Source: Oryza sativa Japonica Group
Taxonomy: Eukaryota; Streptophyta; Magnoliopsida; Poales; Poaceae
Direction: 5' to 3'
DNA length: 64,000 nucleotides
Assembly: GCF_034140825.1 (NCBI RefSeq)
Contig: NC_089039.1
Location: 994,501 to 1,058,500, forward strand
Shown: positions 21,714 to 32,352 of the stretch, in pieces
Layout of the letters: every line of letters starts with the position of its first letter
How positions within the stretch are numbered: the stretch's first letter is position 1
Translations under genes and position numbers: made by a program
The notes under the pieces: generated by a model
The model's database searches: none
Told to the model about the DNA's origin: nothing
What the model saw: only the letters and a program-made list of their open reading frames with translations

Positions 21714-21860
21714 GCCACGTGGCAGGGGAGGTGGGGACCGTGTGGGCCTTATTCTCGGCCCATCTACTTGAGGCCCGTTTCTGCAGGGCCCATCTGTCAC
21801 GCTCGTTCGCGGCTCAAACTGGGGAGAGGCGGAGAGAGAGAGAGAGGGAGCGAGGGATTC
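21714..21860 (+). promoter_or_regulatory. Orphan promoter-like block with G-box and site II motifs
   Basis: A perfect palindromic G-box GCCACGTGGC is at 21714-21723. Several TGGGCC/GGCCCA site II-type motifs follow (about 21743-21793), then a GA tract just before an ATG at 21861. These elements are typical of plant promoters and are packed into under 150 bases with no annotated gene behind them. A (GA)n stretch at about 21832-21850 could be a leader. Confidence 0.45.
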
Positions 21861-22112
21861 ATGGCGCGCGGTGGCCGCCGGCCGCTGGCGATCCCGTTTC
21901 CCCTCTTGTGCTACTGCTTCGTTCCTCCATCCCCTGCGTTGGATGGTGAAGAGTTGATCATCCCGGCCGGGGCTTGGGGGATGGGTGGGCTATTCGTGTC
22001 GACGGCAATGCTCGATACCTGCTCGACGGAATGCTTGCCTCGCAAGTGTCAGGTGCGTGCCTATAAACTCCCAACACAGAACGGTTTATTCTTACCCAAC
22101 AGCACAAGCTAA
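21861..22112 (+). other. Possible first exon of an unrecognised gene or lncRNA
   Basis: An 83-codon frame starts at the first ATG after the G-box block (MARGGRRPLAIPFPLLCYCF...). A good donor consensus, cag|gtgcgt, falls at 22052/22053. The product is not recognised. No second exon is evident before the NET2 gene, whose 3' end converges on it from 22566. It may be a non-coding transcript or a gene remnant whose tail was lost. Confidence 0.3.
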
Positions 22113-22565
22113 ATCCCAATGCAATTGGCCCGCCGAAAAAGAATTATATCCTGAAACGATTTTGTTTTGTTGAAAGAATTAACTATGAATATATCTTCTG
22201 AATGATCTCACAATCTGCAATGTTCTACTGACAAATATACTTTCTTGTCAAAAATGTACTTAAATACACCTTAAAGTACATCTTATAGTAATCCCCATGG
22301 AATACAGGCATGTGTTTAGTAAACACTAACAATGTGAACGGAGCCGTCTATGGCATTTGGCTACAACATGTCATCATTTGATCATTTTTAAGTCTTGTTT
22401 TCTGACCTGCTATGCACCTAATTAGCTCGATGACGAATCTGGTTACATCCAGAAGGCCTGATCATCAAAACAGGGAGCGGGTTAGTCCAGTATTCCACCA
22501 ACTCATAAGAACATAGCTGAAATTTTATCACTTTTGCATTAGACAGATAGACAGGAGTACCTAAT

Positions 22566-25500
22566 TCATTTAGTGAAGAATACCATGTCACTATGCTGTT
22601 TCTGAAGAGCCGGGTTTACACATGCCAATAGTGACGGCTTCTTTTTCTTGGCTGGAAAGAGGAATAGCCGGAGTGGCACTCTTGTTCTAGAGGGTGCATT
22701 TTTCCAGGTGCTGCTTCCTTTGGCCTCCGATAAGCTAGTTCTCTCGACTATCTTTTCAATGACCTTTTCAATTTCTGCTTGGAGCCCTTTTATATGATCC
22801 AGACCAGATTGCAGTTCATCAGCAACCTTGTTGTTCTCCTGTTTCATGTTCATAACCTCCCCTTGGAATTTTGCAGCTTGATATGAAGTGAAATGAGCTC
22901 CTTCCTCAGGGTCTGCACCCATCTCCATGGTTGCTTCAATTTCCTCTTGTATGCTGCAGAGGGAAGCGAACCTATACTGGAGCTCCCCTTTGAGCATGGC
23001 ATTCTGTTCCAACCATACTTGTAGTTCTATCTTGAGTTCTCTTAGCCGTTTTTCTATGGCATTTGAGTCACCCTTTGCTGATGGATCATCCGCACGGCCA
23101 TTATTTGTCTTGAGCTTGTCCTTGTTTGTTAGCTTCCCAATCTCAGGTTGTAGTTGCTCGTACTTGGTCTGAAACCCTTGGATCTGTTGGAATGATGTGC
23201 TGAACTTCATCCAGAATTCTAAGTTCTCCTCCAGAAGTGCATCAATGTCTTGTCTGAACTTCTCTTCAAGCGGCGAGGCATTCTCCATCTTGACAACATC
23301 GATCAATTTGATGTCCTCCAAAATTAGGCTTTCTTGATCTGTAACGGTATCATACAATGCATCATCTTCCTTAGGGGATTCGAGAATTATTCTGGAAATG
23401 GAGGAAACACTTTGTTTCCTTTGATGACCAGGTGAAAAGCTTGGGGTCCTTCGGTGACCCCTGAATGTCCTGCTTATCGAACTGAAGGACGTTGTTGGGT
23501 TCATTTGGTGCCCATTTCCTGATACATCTTTGTCAAGTACAGCATTCAGGAGTTCAAGCAGTGACCTAATTTTCTCATCCTTCATTGAATTTGCAGAGCG
23601 TAGCTCACTTATCATAGCTGACATCTCATTCAAACGTTCCTGATTCTTTGTCTCCACTTCTGTAAGCTTTCTCTTCTCATTCTTATAATTTCGGAGTATA
23701 GAGGTGTACTCGGTTAATAGTACCTTTTCCTTATCTTGAAGCCCATTCATAAGCAGCTGCTGTAGCTTAATCATGTTTTCCTCTTGATCGCCAACCTCAT
23801 CAACTTTTCTACTAATAGGAGCTGTATCTGCTGTGATACATGAATTGCCTGCTTTATTAATCTTTTGCTCCGAGTTGCCTTCAGAGATGCTTTCATCTGA
23901 TATTGATAAATCTTGCTCATTCTCTTCTTTTTTCGCATTATGATCTCCTGGGTCATTAGAGGAAATATGATGCAGTCGTTCTAATATAGGCTTCTCATGA
24001 GATTGTACAGTATATTGTTGCTTGCTGCTCCCATCGTCACTAGCTATTTCAGGAGCATGATCTTCTCCTCTGTTGTTGTGATCACGAGATGAATCATTAT
24101 CTGCATTTCCTGATTCTTCCTCATTTACTGATGCAGCTGCAAAGCTCGACTTATCTTCAAGTGCACTATACCACAGATCCTCTGATCCATCTCCACGATA
24201 GCAGTTTTCTGCCTTTGTCTCAGGATAACCACTAGATGAGTGGTTGTCATCACAGAGATCTGCTGGTTCCAGTTCTTTCGAATGTTCAGGTAATTCGTCT
24301 ACTTCATTTTCTGAGTTTGTTTTATCATGCTCGCTTGATGTTTCCATGTCAATGGATGGTGTTGTTTCGTCACTCGGCATGGGAGCAGAACCATCTTGGT
24401 GGTGCTCAAGAAGAGGCGACAATAGCATATCTGAAACATCACGGAACCTAGTTATTGTTTCAGTGAAATTTGAATGGACTATAGTTCCTTCTGCATGGAA
24501 GGAGCTCACAAGATTCTGAACTCTAATCAGGTCCTCTTCTGCCTGCTTGAACTTGCTATATGATTCACCTGGACCACTGTTTAGTGCTGGCTTCTCTTCC
24601 TCCAGCTCGTGCAAGGACTTCTCAAGTTCTGTATTTTCAAGACACAGCCTGTTTAATTGCGCAGTCTGGGATGAAACCATAAGTTCCAAATCCACAACTT
24701 TATTGACTAGTGCATCAATTTTATCTGCCATCTCTACCACAGAAACTTCAGAGTCTTTCTGGAAGTATTCTTTGATCTTATCTACTGTTGCTTGCAGTTC
24801 AATTTTCTCCTGATTAATAGAGTACATAACATCTACTGTATTACTGCCATCATTTGTCACATTCTCATTTGCAAACTTTACTGAATCTGTTTTCTCAAAA
24901 AACTTTCCTAAGTCTGGTAGGGATTTCCCATGCACTTTCATGATATTCTTCAGCTTATCTCTGGAAGACCTGACTCTTTCTGACTCAACCATTGCTTCAC
25001 TGAATGATAACTTTTGCTGTTCCTGCAATTTGATAATGGTCTCTTGACAGGATTTAAGGGCAGTTGCTGTCATTAAAGCCCTGGCTTCGTTATCTTCAAG
25101 CACTGCACTTTCATTGAACTCCTCTTGGAAGTAACAAACTTCTTCCTGCATGTCGTTAATTTGCTTTTCAAGATCCCAGTACTTTGCCATTCCACTCTCA
25201 TAAGAGCTTTTGAGGAACTCTTTCTGAGTCTGCAACACTAATATCTCCTTCTGGAGCCTACTTATCTCTTCTTGAGCATTCTCCTTGTTGATTTTATCTC
25301 CAGAATTCTTGCCTCCATCTTTCAGTCCTGATTTCTCTCCTTTTTTCTTTTTCATCAGTCCTTCCACTGTTGACTTGTGGATTTTGCGAGGATCAACCGC
25401 CGTAAATGCCTTTGGAAGATTGTCATCATCCTCTTCTAGCATTGAGTACTGGACCTGGTCAGGGAAAGCAGTTGCAATAGTATGGTTTGCTTTGTGTAGC

Positions 25501-26691
25501 TCTCCTGATATGTGGTCGTAGCGTTCAGCAAGTGCTCTGTATGCCCGATACGCCTCTTCCACTGAACTGATGACCTCTGGTCGCCTCTTGTAATACATCT
25601 CTGCCCTTTTTGCAAAGGAATCAGCTTCCTCCCCAAGGAGGAAGAGAATGAATTTGACCCTGTCCTCCATATCTTCACAGTAACAGCAAAGTCAATAAAA
25701 AAATACCGTGCTGTTTAACGGTTAGAAATAAAGGGTAATTGCAGAAATATGTTTTTAGAAGATATTATAAGATACTCCAAATAGAAGTGTAAAAGTTAGC
25801 AATTTTGCTTGGTATATGGTGTTGATATCAAAGTGGTTTGTCCTTTTCCTTTATGTGCTTGCCTTGTTTGAAATTTACGCTTGCTGTTTTTTATTTGCTA
25901 TTGATGCTTATGTAGATATTTTTCTCACCAAGAAATATGCTAGGCCAAGAACATTAAAATTGGAAGGGAAAGCAAATTATTTCCTTCTCTGGATGACTAA
26001 TATTATCATACATTTATGTTGTCAAGTGGCTCACGCATTATTACTGAACTGAGCTGTACATATTACCATTTGACGATAACATCATGCAAACCAATGCCAA
26101 CAAAAGCTACAATTCAGGGAATTTTCCATTAGTTTGTTTCTTTCTTCCAGCTTTTACTATAAAACTGAAAATCAATTAAGGCAAAATCTGTATAGATTGT
26201 TTTCTCTCTTCTTTTTTCTGGTGTTTTTTCCAGCTTCCATGGAATCAGCATCCTGTTCTGAACATCATTTCTTTGGCATGACATCTAAAACCTATGGTAC
26301 TACTCATAAATCATGACTCAATTTCACATGAGAACTCAAGACAGCAATACTAAAAAAAATGTTTTTCTCTGTAGCTGTGCAAAATGCTTCAGATTTCAAC
26401 TATTTTTTCAGGGTAGTAGTTAAAACGGAATAACTTTGTTTCACCATTAACGGATCTATCTGAAATCCTTTCTTTTTTGTCCTCCCTCTTTGAACAGGGT
26501 GTTGTATGTGCACCCTCTTTGAACAGGGTGTTGTATGTGCAGAGGTTGATCATGCATACATATGGACTGAGAAGATGGTGTGATGAAGGGTACAAACCGT
26601 GGAGATTGTTGTCGAGCCATTTGGACTGCTTGGTGCGGATGTGGCTCGCCCACCACCACGAGTATGCGTTGCTCGCCGCCCGCTGCAGCAT
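22566..26691 (-). CDS. NETWORKED protein, NET2 type (NAB/KIP1-like actin-binding, coiled coil)
   Basis: Two coding exons, 26691-26598 and 25672-22566, with an intron of 925 bases (donor cacg|gtttgt, acceptor tgaag), give 1066 aa. Exon 1 encodes MLQRAASNAYSWWWASHIRT plus KQSKWLDNNLH. The junction adds Asp and continues MEDRVKFILFLLGEEADSFA and KRAEMYYKRRPE. Together these form the NAB actin-binding domain (about residues 10-85) that defines the plant NET superfamily. The RAYRALAERYDHISGEL end and the 1000-residue coiled-coil body match the NET2 group, whose known members bind actin filaments in pollen. Coiled coil spans about 150-400 and 640-1040, with an acidic Ser-rich stretch at about 430-620. 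The C-terminal basic patch PAKKKKPS is also typical. The first ATG of exon 2 alone would lose the Trp-rich half of the NAB domain, so the spliced start is firmly preferred. Confidence 0.92.
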
Positions 26692-27110
26692 CCTGCCCTG
26701 CCCTTGAGAATTCTTCAGCTCGGTTAGCCTCTATTTCTCATGCTTATAACCTTCTTCAATCTTCACATTTCCTGTAATTAAGCAGAACAATTCGTTTCAG
26801 AAATGCATGTTGCAGCAACAATCAATCTGATGTTGATTGCTGCATTGGCAGGGATAGAGAAATTGAAACAGAGGCTGAGGCTGCCAAAAACACCATAGAA
26901 CAAGGAAGGTTCATTACCTGCATTTGCTGTGCCAAGAATGAGCTGTTCCTTGCTGACCATGGATGATTTGGAGGAAGAAACGAACACAACATCGCGGATG
27001 CTTGTGCTTGGTGGGAAGCACAGGAGGCCGTGTAGGTTGGTAGTAGTGGAGAAGAAGTGGCTGGGTTCGCAGACACTGAGTGGTGGGTCCGCCGATCCTG
27101 GTCGCGGCAG
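26692..27110 (-). other. Probable 5'-UTR of NET2 with a small intron
   Basis: On the minus strand a donor gcag|gtaatg at 26918/26917 and an acceptor attacag ending at 26772 define a 146-base intron about 80 bases upstream of the NET2 ATG. A leader exon from about 27100 to 26918 is implied. Open frames here (up to 132 codons) have no recognisable relatives. Prediction rests on consensus splice sites only. Confidence 0.45.
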
Positions 27111-27758
27111 GTGATGCTCTGCACGACGGTATGATGAACAAGGAAGCTGTCAGATAATCTGACATGGCTCCGATTTTGATTGTTTTTTTTGTGCTGAATT
27201 TTTTTAGCTTCTACCCTCACTTTTTATTGTTAGCAAGGAAAGAAGTGCCACAAATATAGCTCCGTTGTTCCGAAATATTCGAATAATCGTGAGTAATCAT
27301 CACTTCGTGAGTAATCATCACTATAATAGATCAAAATGACAAACAACGAGTTATGTGTACTATGCATATTCAATCTTTAGATGAGCAGGCGAAATAACCC
27401 CTTGTGCTTTCTGAGTGTGTTTGGAGAACCACCTGAACCAAAACATGATGAATAAACTTTATAGTATAATAACATTTTAATTAAAAAAACAATCAAAACA
27501 TGATGGACAAAACCATATAAGGAGATATGATTTTAGGAGGAGCGCAAAACCATGTGGTTTATAACTTTTGTTGAAATTCTATGTAAATTTGAATGATTTT
27601 CCATTGAAATATTTTGCCACGATTTGCCATGCTCCGGATCTAGACAAACCGTATTGTTGTTGGGTATTTTTTTTTTCAGGCCTGCCAAACGTTGGCCAAC
27701 CAATTTCATTAAGATTGGGAGAAAACAAAGTTAAAAACATAATATTTACAACGACAAT

Positions 27759-27966
27759 ATGGTGTCGCGCCATGTGCTGCAAAGCACGCCCAGCAGAAAG
27801 CAGCGGAAAGAAATTGGAAAATATGGTGTCGCGCCATGTGCTGCAAAGCACGCCCAGCAGAAAGCAGCGGAAAGAAATTGGAAAATGAGTGTCGCGCCAG
27901 GTGCTGCAAAGCACGCTCAGCAGAAAGCAGCGGAAAGAAATTGGAAAATGAGAGAAATTGGAAAAT
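27759..27966 (+). repeat. 64-bp tandem repeat, three copies plus a fragment
   Basis: Units at 27759-27822, 27823-27886 and 27887-27949 are nearly identical (ggtgtcgcgccatgtgctgc ... agcggaaagaaattggaaaat). A 17-base partial unit follows. The first two copies are identical across the unit, so the array is recent or recently homogenised. The repeat stays open in one minus frame because its length shift is absorbed, but no protein is recognised. Confidence 0.9.
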
Positions 27967-27986
27967 GAGCAGCTGCTCAAGATTGC

Positions 27987-28084
27987 TCGTTGGTGTGGGA
28001 GAAGATCCATAATGTTGTTGGGTATTGATGAAAGTTCGTTGGTGTGGGAGAAGATCCATAATGTTGTTGGGTATTGATGAAAGT
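27987..28084 (+). repeat. 49-bp tandem repeat, two copies
   Basis: tcgttggtgtgggagaagat to gtattgatgaaagt occurs at 27987-28035 and again at 28036-28084 without a difference that I can see. It starts 20 bases after the 64-bp array. Confidence 0.9.
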
Positions 28085-28589
28085 AAGTAAATATACATGT
28101 AGGATTGTTCTGTTCTTATGCGTCGTCCTATAAACATGATTTAAATTTGATAACTAAGAACACACTTGCACATATTTGTATTGATGCTAAACTTTTATAG
28201 TCAAATGAGAGATCTAACAAACTTCCATCTTCAAATTCGGTGAACTCCAACATCTCAAATGCTAAAAAAAAACATAATTAACCAAGCTATGAGAATGCAT
28301 AAAAGTCAGAATTTATATTACTGTGCGAATACTGTTTCCATTTCAAACATACGCTAAGTGTGAGCTTGTCATACAAATCAAATGTAACAACCAAGAAATA
28401 AACCCTCGATTGTTGCATGTGTATACCTTATAGTGAAAAGTGTTTTCGGTTAACTTTGATTCACATTCCAACTCATCCATTTTCTAAATTATAAAAATCT
28501 ATTTCTTTTATAAAAAAAATTGTCCAATTCATCGGTCTCATGCCATCCCGTTTGCCGGGACTGACATCCTGACCCCACCAATCAGAGCA

Positions 28590-28635
28590 TTTCCCGCGCA
28601 ATACACACCCACCAAAACAAAAAGGGCGCGGGAAA
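28590..28635 (+). promoter_or_regulatory. Two facing E2F sites in the DCC1 promoter
   Basis: TTTCCCGC at 28590-28597 and its inverse GCGGGAAA at 28628-28635 match the E2F consensus TTTSSCGC. They lie 62 to 107 bases upstream of the ATG. E2F control of replication and cohesion genes is well established, and DCC1 is such a gene. Confidence 0.7.
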
Positions 28636-28696
28636 TCGAAACAGCGCAAAGGGAAGGGTAGAGAGAGGAAATCCCACAGCTCCGAATCTCCGATCC

Positions 28697-30625
28697 ATGG
28701 ATGCGGCGATGGAGGACGCGGCGGCCCAATCCGAGAGGGAATGGGACGGCGGCGGCGGCGGCGGCGGCGCCGACGCGGTGCTGGGCCTCGCCGGCGCCGG
28801 CGCCTCGTTGTCGCTGTGCTACCACGAGGCGTTTGGTCCTCACGATGAGCTCATCCTCCTCGAGGCCGCCGACGACCTCCTCCCCGATCTCCTACAAGGC
28901 CGGTAAGCTCTCCTCCTCTCCCTTCCCTCTGAGCTATTTTGCCACCCCCCAAATCGAGCAAGAACTTGGAGTGCGCTTTATCAAGAGCGTTTCTTCTTGC
29001 CTAGTATATAATCGCAGCCTTCTTTGTTCATAACTTCATATGTAAGATACTTTTCGATCGATCTCAGTTTCTCCCAATCTCAAGCAACATGACCGTGTTT
29101 ACAAGACGATTCGCAGTTCTTGTGATTTTTGTATTCACTATGTTTGATTATTTCGATTCAGACAGACAATTGGCCTAAAAGTAGTTTCTGTTTGCACAGT
29201 TTAAGCTTACATAAACCGTTCGAGGAATCACTAATTTAATTCAAGAGTAATCATAATAACATTTTAGCCACATTGAACTTTCTGAAACAAACTGGATGAT
29301 TGTATGTACTCTGATGTTCTACTGTTGGATAATAATGTACCTGTACCTGAACTGTTGTATTTTGTGAATCTTAACGATTCTCTTGCTTCTGCAGGGTGAC
29401 TGTGAGGGGACGCCCTGAAGAAGAAGCTGTTCTCTGCACACCCTCTGCAACATATGCCATGAAGTTTGTGGGCAACTCCAATTCTGTATTTCTGATACCT
29501 CCTGGTGAATCAGCTGCTCCAACCTTAAGACCCAATGGCGCCGATGGTGATGATAATGTTGCCAGTGCCACTGATGCTGTAGCTTCTATCATCAAAGTGG
29601 CATCAGGTAACATTGAATTGGTCCGGACAGCTCCACGGCTTGATAAACTTCGGAAACTTCTCAATGAGAGACCCTATGTGCTTGATGAAGATCTTGGCAG
29701 TGATTTGCAACAAAAGGGGCTCTACACATGGCAGGACCTTTGTGAACTTGTTCAGGCCAGTGACGGTGAGCTGACAGAACAACTGAGTTCCATATCAGCT
29801 GTTGAGATTGATGGGTTCTGGAGGATGGTCGATGACAGTTCTGCGAACACGATTCTGGACATGATCCTTCACAATTCCGTTTTGCATGACTGGTCACTAA
29901 ATTCAATGCCTGAAAATGATGTGCTAGATGTCATGGAATCTGATGGTTTTATGCGCAAGATTGTAACCCATTGCCTCAACAGATTTGGAACAAAGGTTGA
30001 CAAGGAAGCAAGAGGTTGCTGGAGCCTTGATGAGAGGAGGGTGTGCTTGCAGTTTGCTCGGAGAGCGCTTGGTGCAGGGAAGATGAAGCTTGAGAACTTC
30101 ATGGGTAAATGGGAGAGAAGCATTCCTTCAGGAATGCGCGCTGATCTTCAGATGCTTGAAGGGGAAGTGCTGTGTGAAAAGCTTGGCGCGGAGACCTGGG
30201 TGCATGCTTTCAGTGTTGCTGATCTGCCATTGGCACCAGCTGATAGGTTTGCTGCACTATTCCAAGAGCGGCCAAAGTGGGAATGGAAAGACCTGCAGCC
30301 TTACATCAGGTATGATTCACAGCAATTTTCAATCTTTTTTTGGACCAATTTACCTGGTACCATTGCTAAAATCAGAGTTTAAAAATACCATCGTATTTAT
30401 CTAGGCCCCGCGTATCATTATCACATACGATGGTATTTTGCAACTCATGTATCTCTGTGATGGTATTTACCAAATTTCCTCATATTGAAATTGGCATTTA
30501 AACATATCTCTTTGATTATCAGGGATCTGCGTGTACCTGGTGTCTCTTCTGAAGGACTGCTTATCAAGTACACCAGAAAAACGCAACCAAGCGCAGATGC
30601 AGAGCCTATTTTTACTGCAAGATAA
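28697..30625 (+). CDS. DCC1: Sister chromatid cohesion protein DCC1 (alternative clamp loader subunit)
   Basis: Three exons, 28697-28902, 29395-30309 and 30523-30625, join in frame to 407 aa (donors cg|gtaagc and ag|gtatga, acceptors ctgcag and attatcag). The sequence follows the DCC1 family: an N-terminal acidic and Gly-rich stretch (about residues 15-33), LSLCYHEAFGPHDELILLEA, then VLCTPSATYAMKFVGNSNSV, the mid-region LRKLLNERPYVLDEDL, and the winged-helix C-terminal half ending YIRDLRVPGVSSEGLLIKYT. DCC1 forms a subcomplex with CTF8 and CTF18 in the CTF18-RFC clamp loader. That complex acts with PCNA at replication forks and helps establish sister-chromatid cohesion. Length is close to other DCC1 proteins. 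The second ATG (28709) is also in frame, but the first is used here. The promoter has paired E2F sites and no visible TATA box. Confidence 0.92.
30381..30439. repeat. Small palindrome in DCC1 intron 2
   Basis: aaaaataccatcgta (30381-30395) is mirrored by tacgatggtatttt (30426-30439). A third partial copy, gatggtattt, lies at about 30460. It is a short hairpin of unknown origin inside the intron, clear of the splice sites. Confidence 0.65.
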
Positions 30626-32352
30626 TCAATCCTGCGTGCTAAAAGCCATGTTTCGATGCTGGGCCCTTCCTGGTGGTGATGCTACTGAATATCTGAAACA
30701 TGGTTTTGATCTGAATATTGTTTTTTTTTTGTGGGGATTGATCTGAATATTGTTGACACCCCAAGATTTGCTGTGGTTTAGTTTTAAGGCATGCTCGGTG
30801 GCACTACATATCTTGTTACATACAGATTGTCATACTGATCGTCTTGCAGACAAATATCTTACCTGAATCTATTTCTTAGTTTTGATTGGAGATGCTGTAT
30901 CTGATCATGCACGTCAGTCATTTGTTCAGTTTGACACAGGTTTACCACTTCAGTTGCGTCATTTTGAACTTACCAAGGCTACTTGTTGCCTATATGCAGC
31001 CTATTTTAGGTACATTTGATTTCAGAAAGCACTAAATATAATAGGTGTCCGAAAATTGAAATGTAACACCAAATACGTTATAGCTTGCGCAGCAGGCTAA
31101 TATTTTTGTTGTGAAAGTCGATTTAGTCAACTTCAGAATTCCCTGTACTTGATTTGAAAACATAACCAGAATCTGCTTTCAAGAAGAAAACGTAACCAGA
31201 TTCAGATGTTTCCCAAAATTTAGATGGATTATTCAGTTTGCACAAGGTTTTCAGCCAGTCAATGCAGCCCCCTTGTATGCACTTGTTTGAAATATTTGAG
31301 TTAAAAATATGTATATTGATAGACCATGTCTGTCATTTCAGTGAGAAAAAAAACCAGCAGGATTCAAACATAACAATGTCTGTCATTTTAATTACAACTT
31401 ATATGTAATTAAAATTCTAATGTTTGGTTGGGAAGCTGACTTGCAGTGTCATTTCAATGAGAAAAAACCCAGTAGGATTCAGTAATTACAAGGTTCACCC
31501 ACTATCACTGTTGCCACTTTCAACTCATTCTCAACTAAATTCTCAAGCCACATGCAACTAATTGTCCTTGAAAATAATTAATTATCCTTTTCTTCCAAAA
31601 CAGGTAGCACCACAGTGACTGGCCACCAGACTGTATAAAATTCACTTGACTGCCTCATTCATTTGCAGGAGAGTACATCCAAACACATGCTACTAGTATC
31701 CTATACTGAATAGGCCACATGGATGTGACAAAATCCAGATCATCCCAGATTGCATTATAGAATCATTATTGTTACAGCTTTTAAGCTGTACTGATTATTA
31801 TTTTTTCCAATCCATTTCACTCACCTGATCTGGTCGACGCCATCTTCTTAAGCAACCAAAGATTCGGAGGGTACAACCACGCTTTGATATTAATAAGCCA
31901 ACTCAAATCAATAATCCATTTCAGCTGTTTTTAAATATAGCAAATGTCACTATGTCATTCACCTCACCCAACAAACATGGTGTAGTATTTGCTGTCTGTC
32001 AGCAAACATGACAGATTTTTTGAATGCCAACAAATATGATTAGGAGTTGTCACTGGTACATTACATTACATGAATTTTATCACAAGGAGCTGCACATTCT
32101 CAGAAATGAAAAACCATTCTGATCAGGAGGAACTCCAGTTACACTCGAGCTGCCACAATCGTGTAGATAACAACCACAGACACAGGGCAAGAACAGGAGG
32201 TCCAAATTATAAAAAAAAATGAGACACCCACAAACTACTGCAATCACCAGAACAAGTACAGCCATTGACAGTAAACTCGTAGAAAACCACACTACCTTGT
32301 CAAACAAAAAAAAACAAATCAGAATAGCAATAGTAGTACATGTGTCGTTCAC
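30626..32352. other. 3' flanks of DCC1 and of the WEB gene, convergent spacer
   Basis: No gene seen. It holds the DCC1 3' UTR (plus) and, from about 32050 to 32352, the probable 3' UTR of the minus-strand WEB gene. A diverged direct repeat (gtcatttcagtgagaaaaaa and accagcaggattca, at about 31332 and again at about 31448) is present. Confidence 0.5.

Noticed and set aside
27709-28137. 142-codon minus frame through the 64-bp tandem repeat
   Set aside because: Repeat-driven open frame with no known relative. The two arrays are better described as non-coding tandem repeats.
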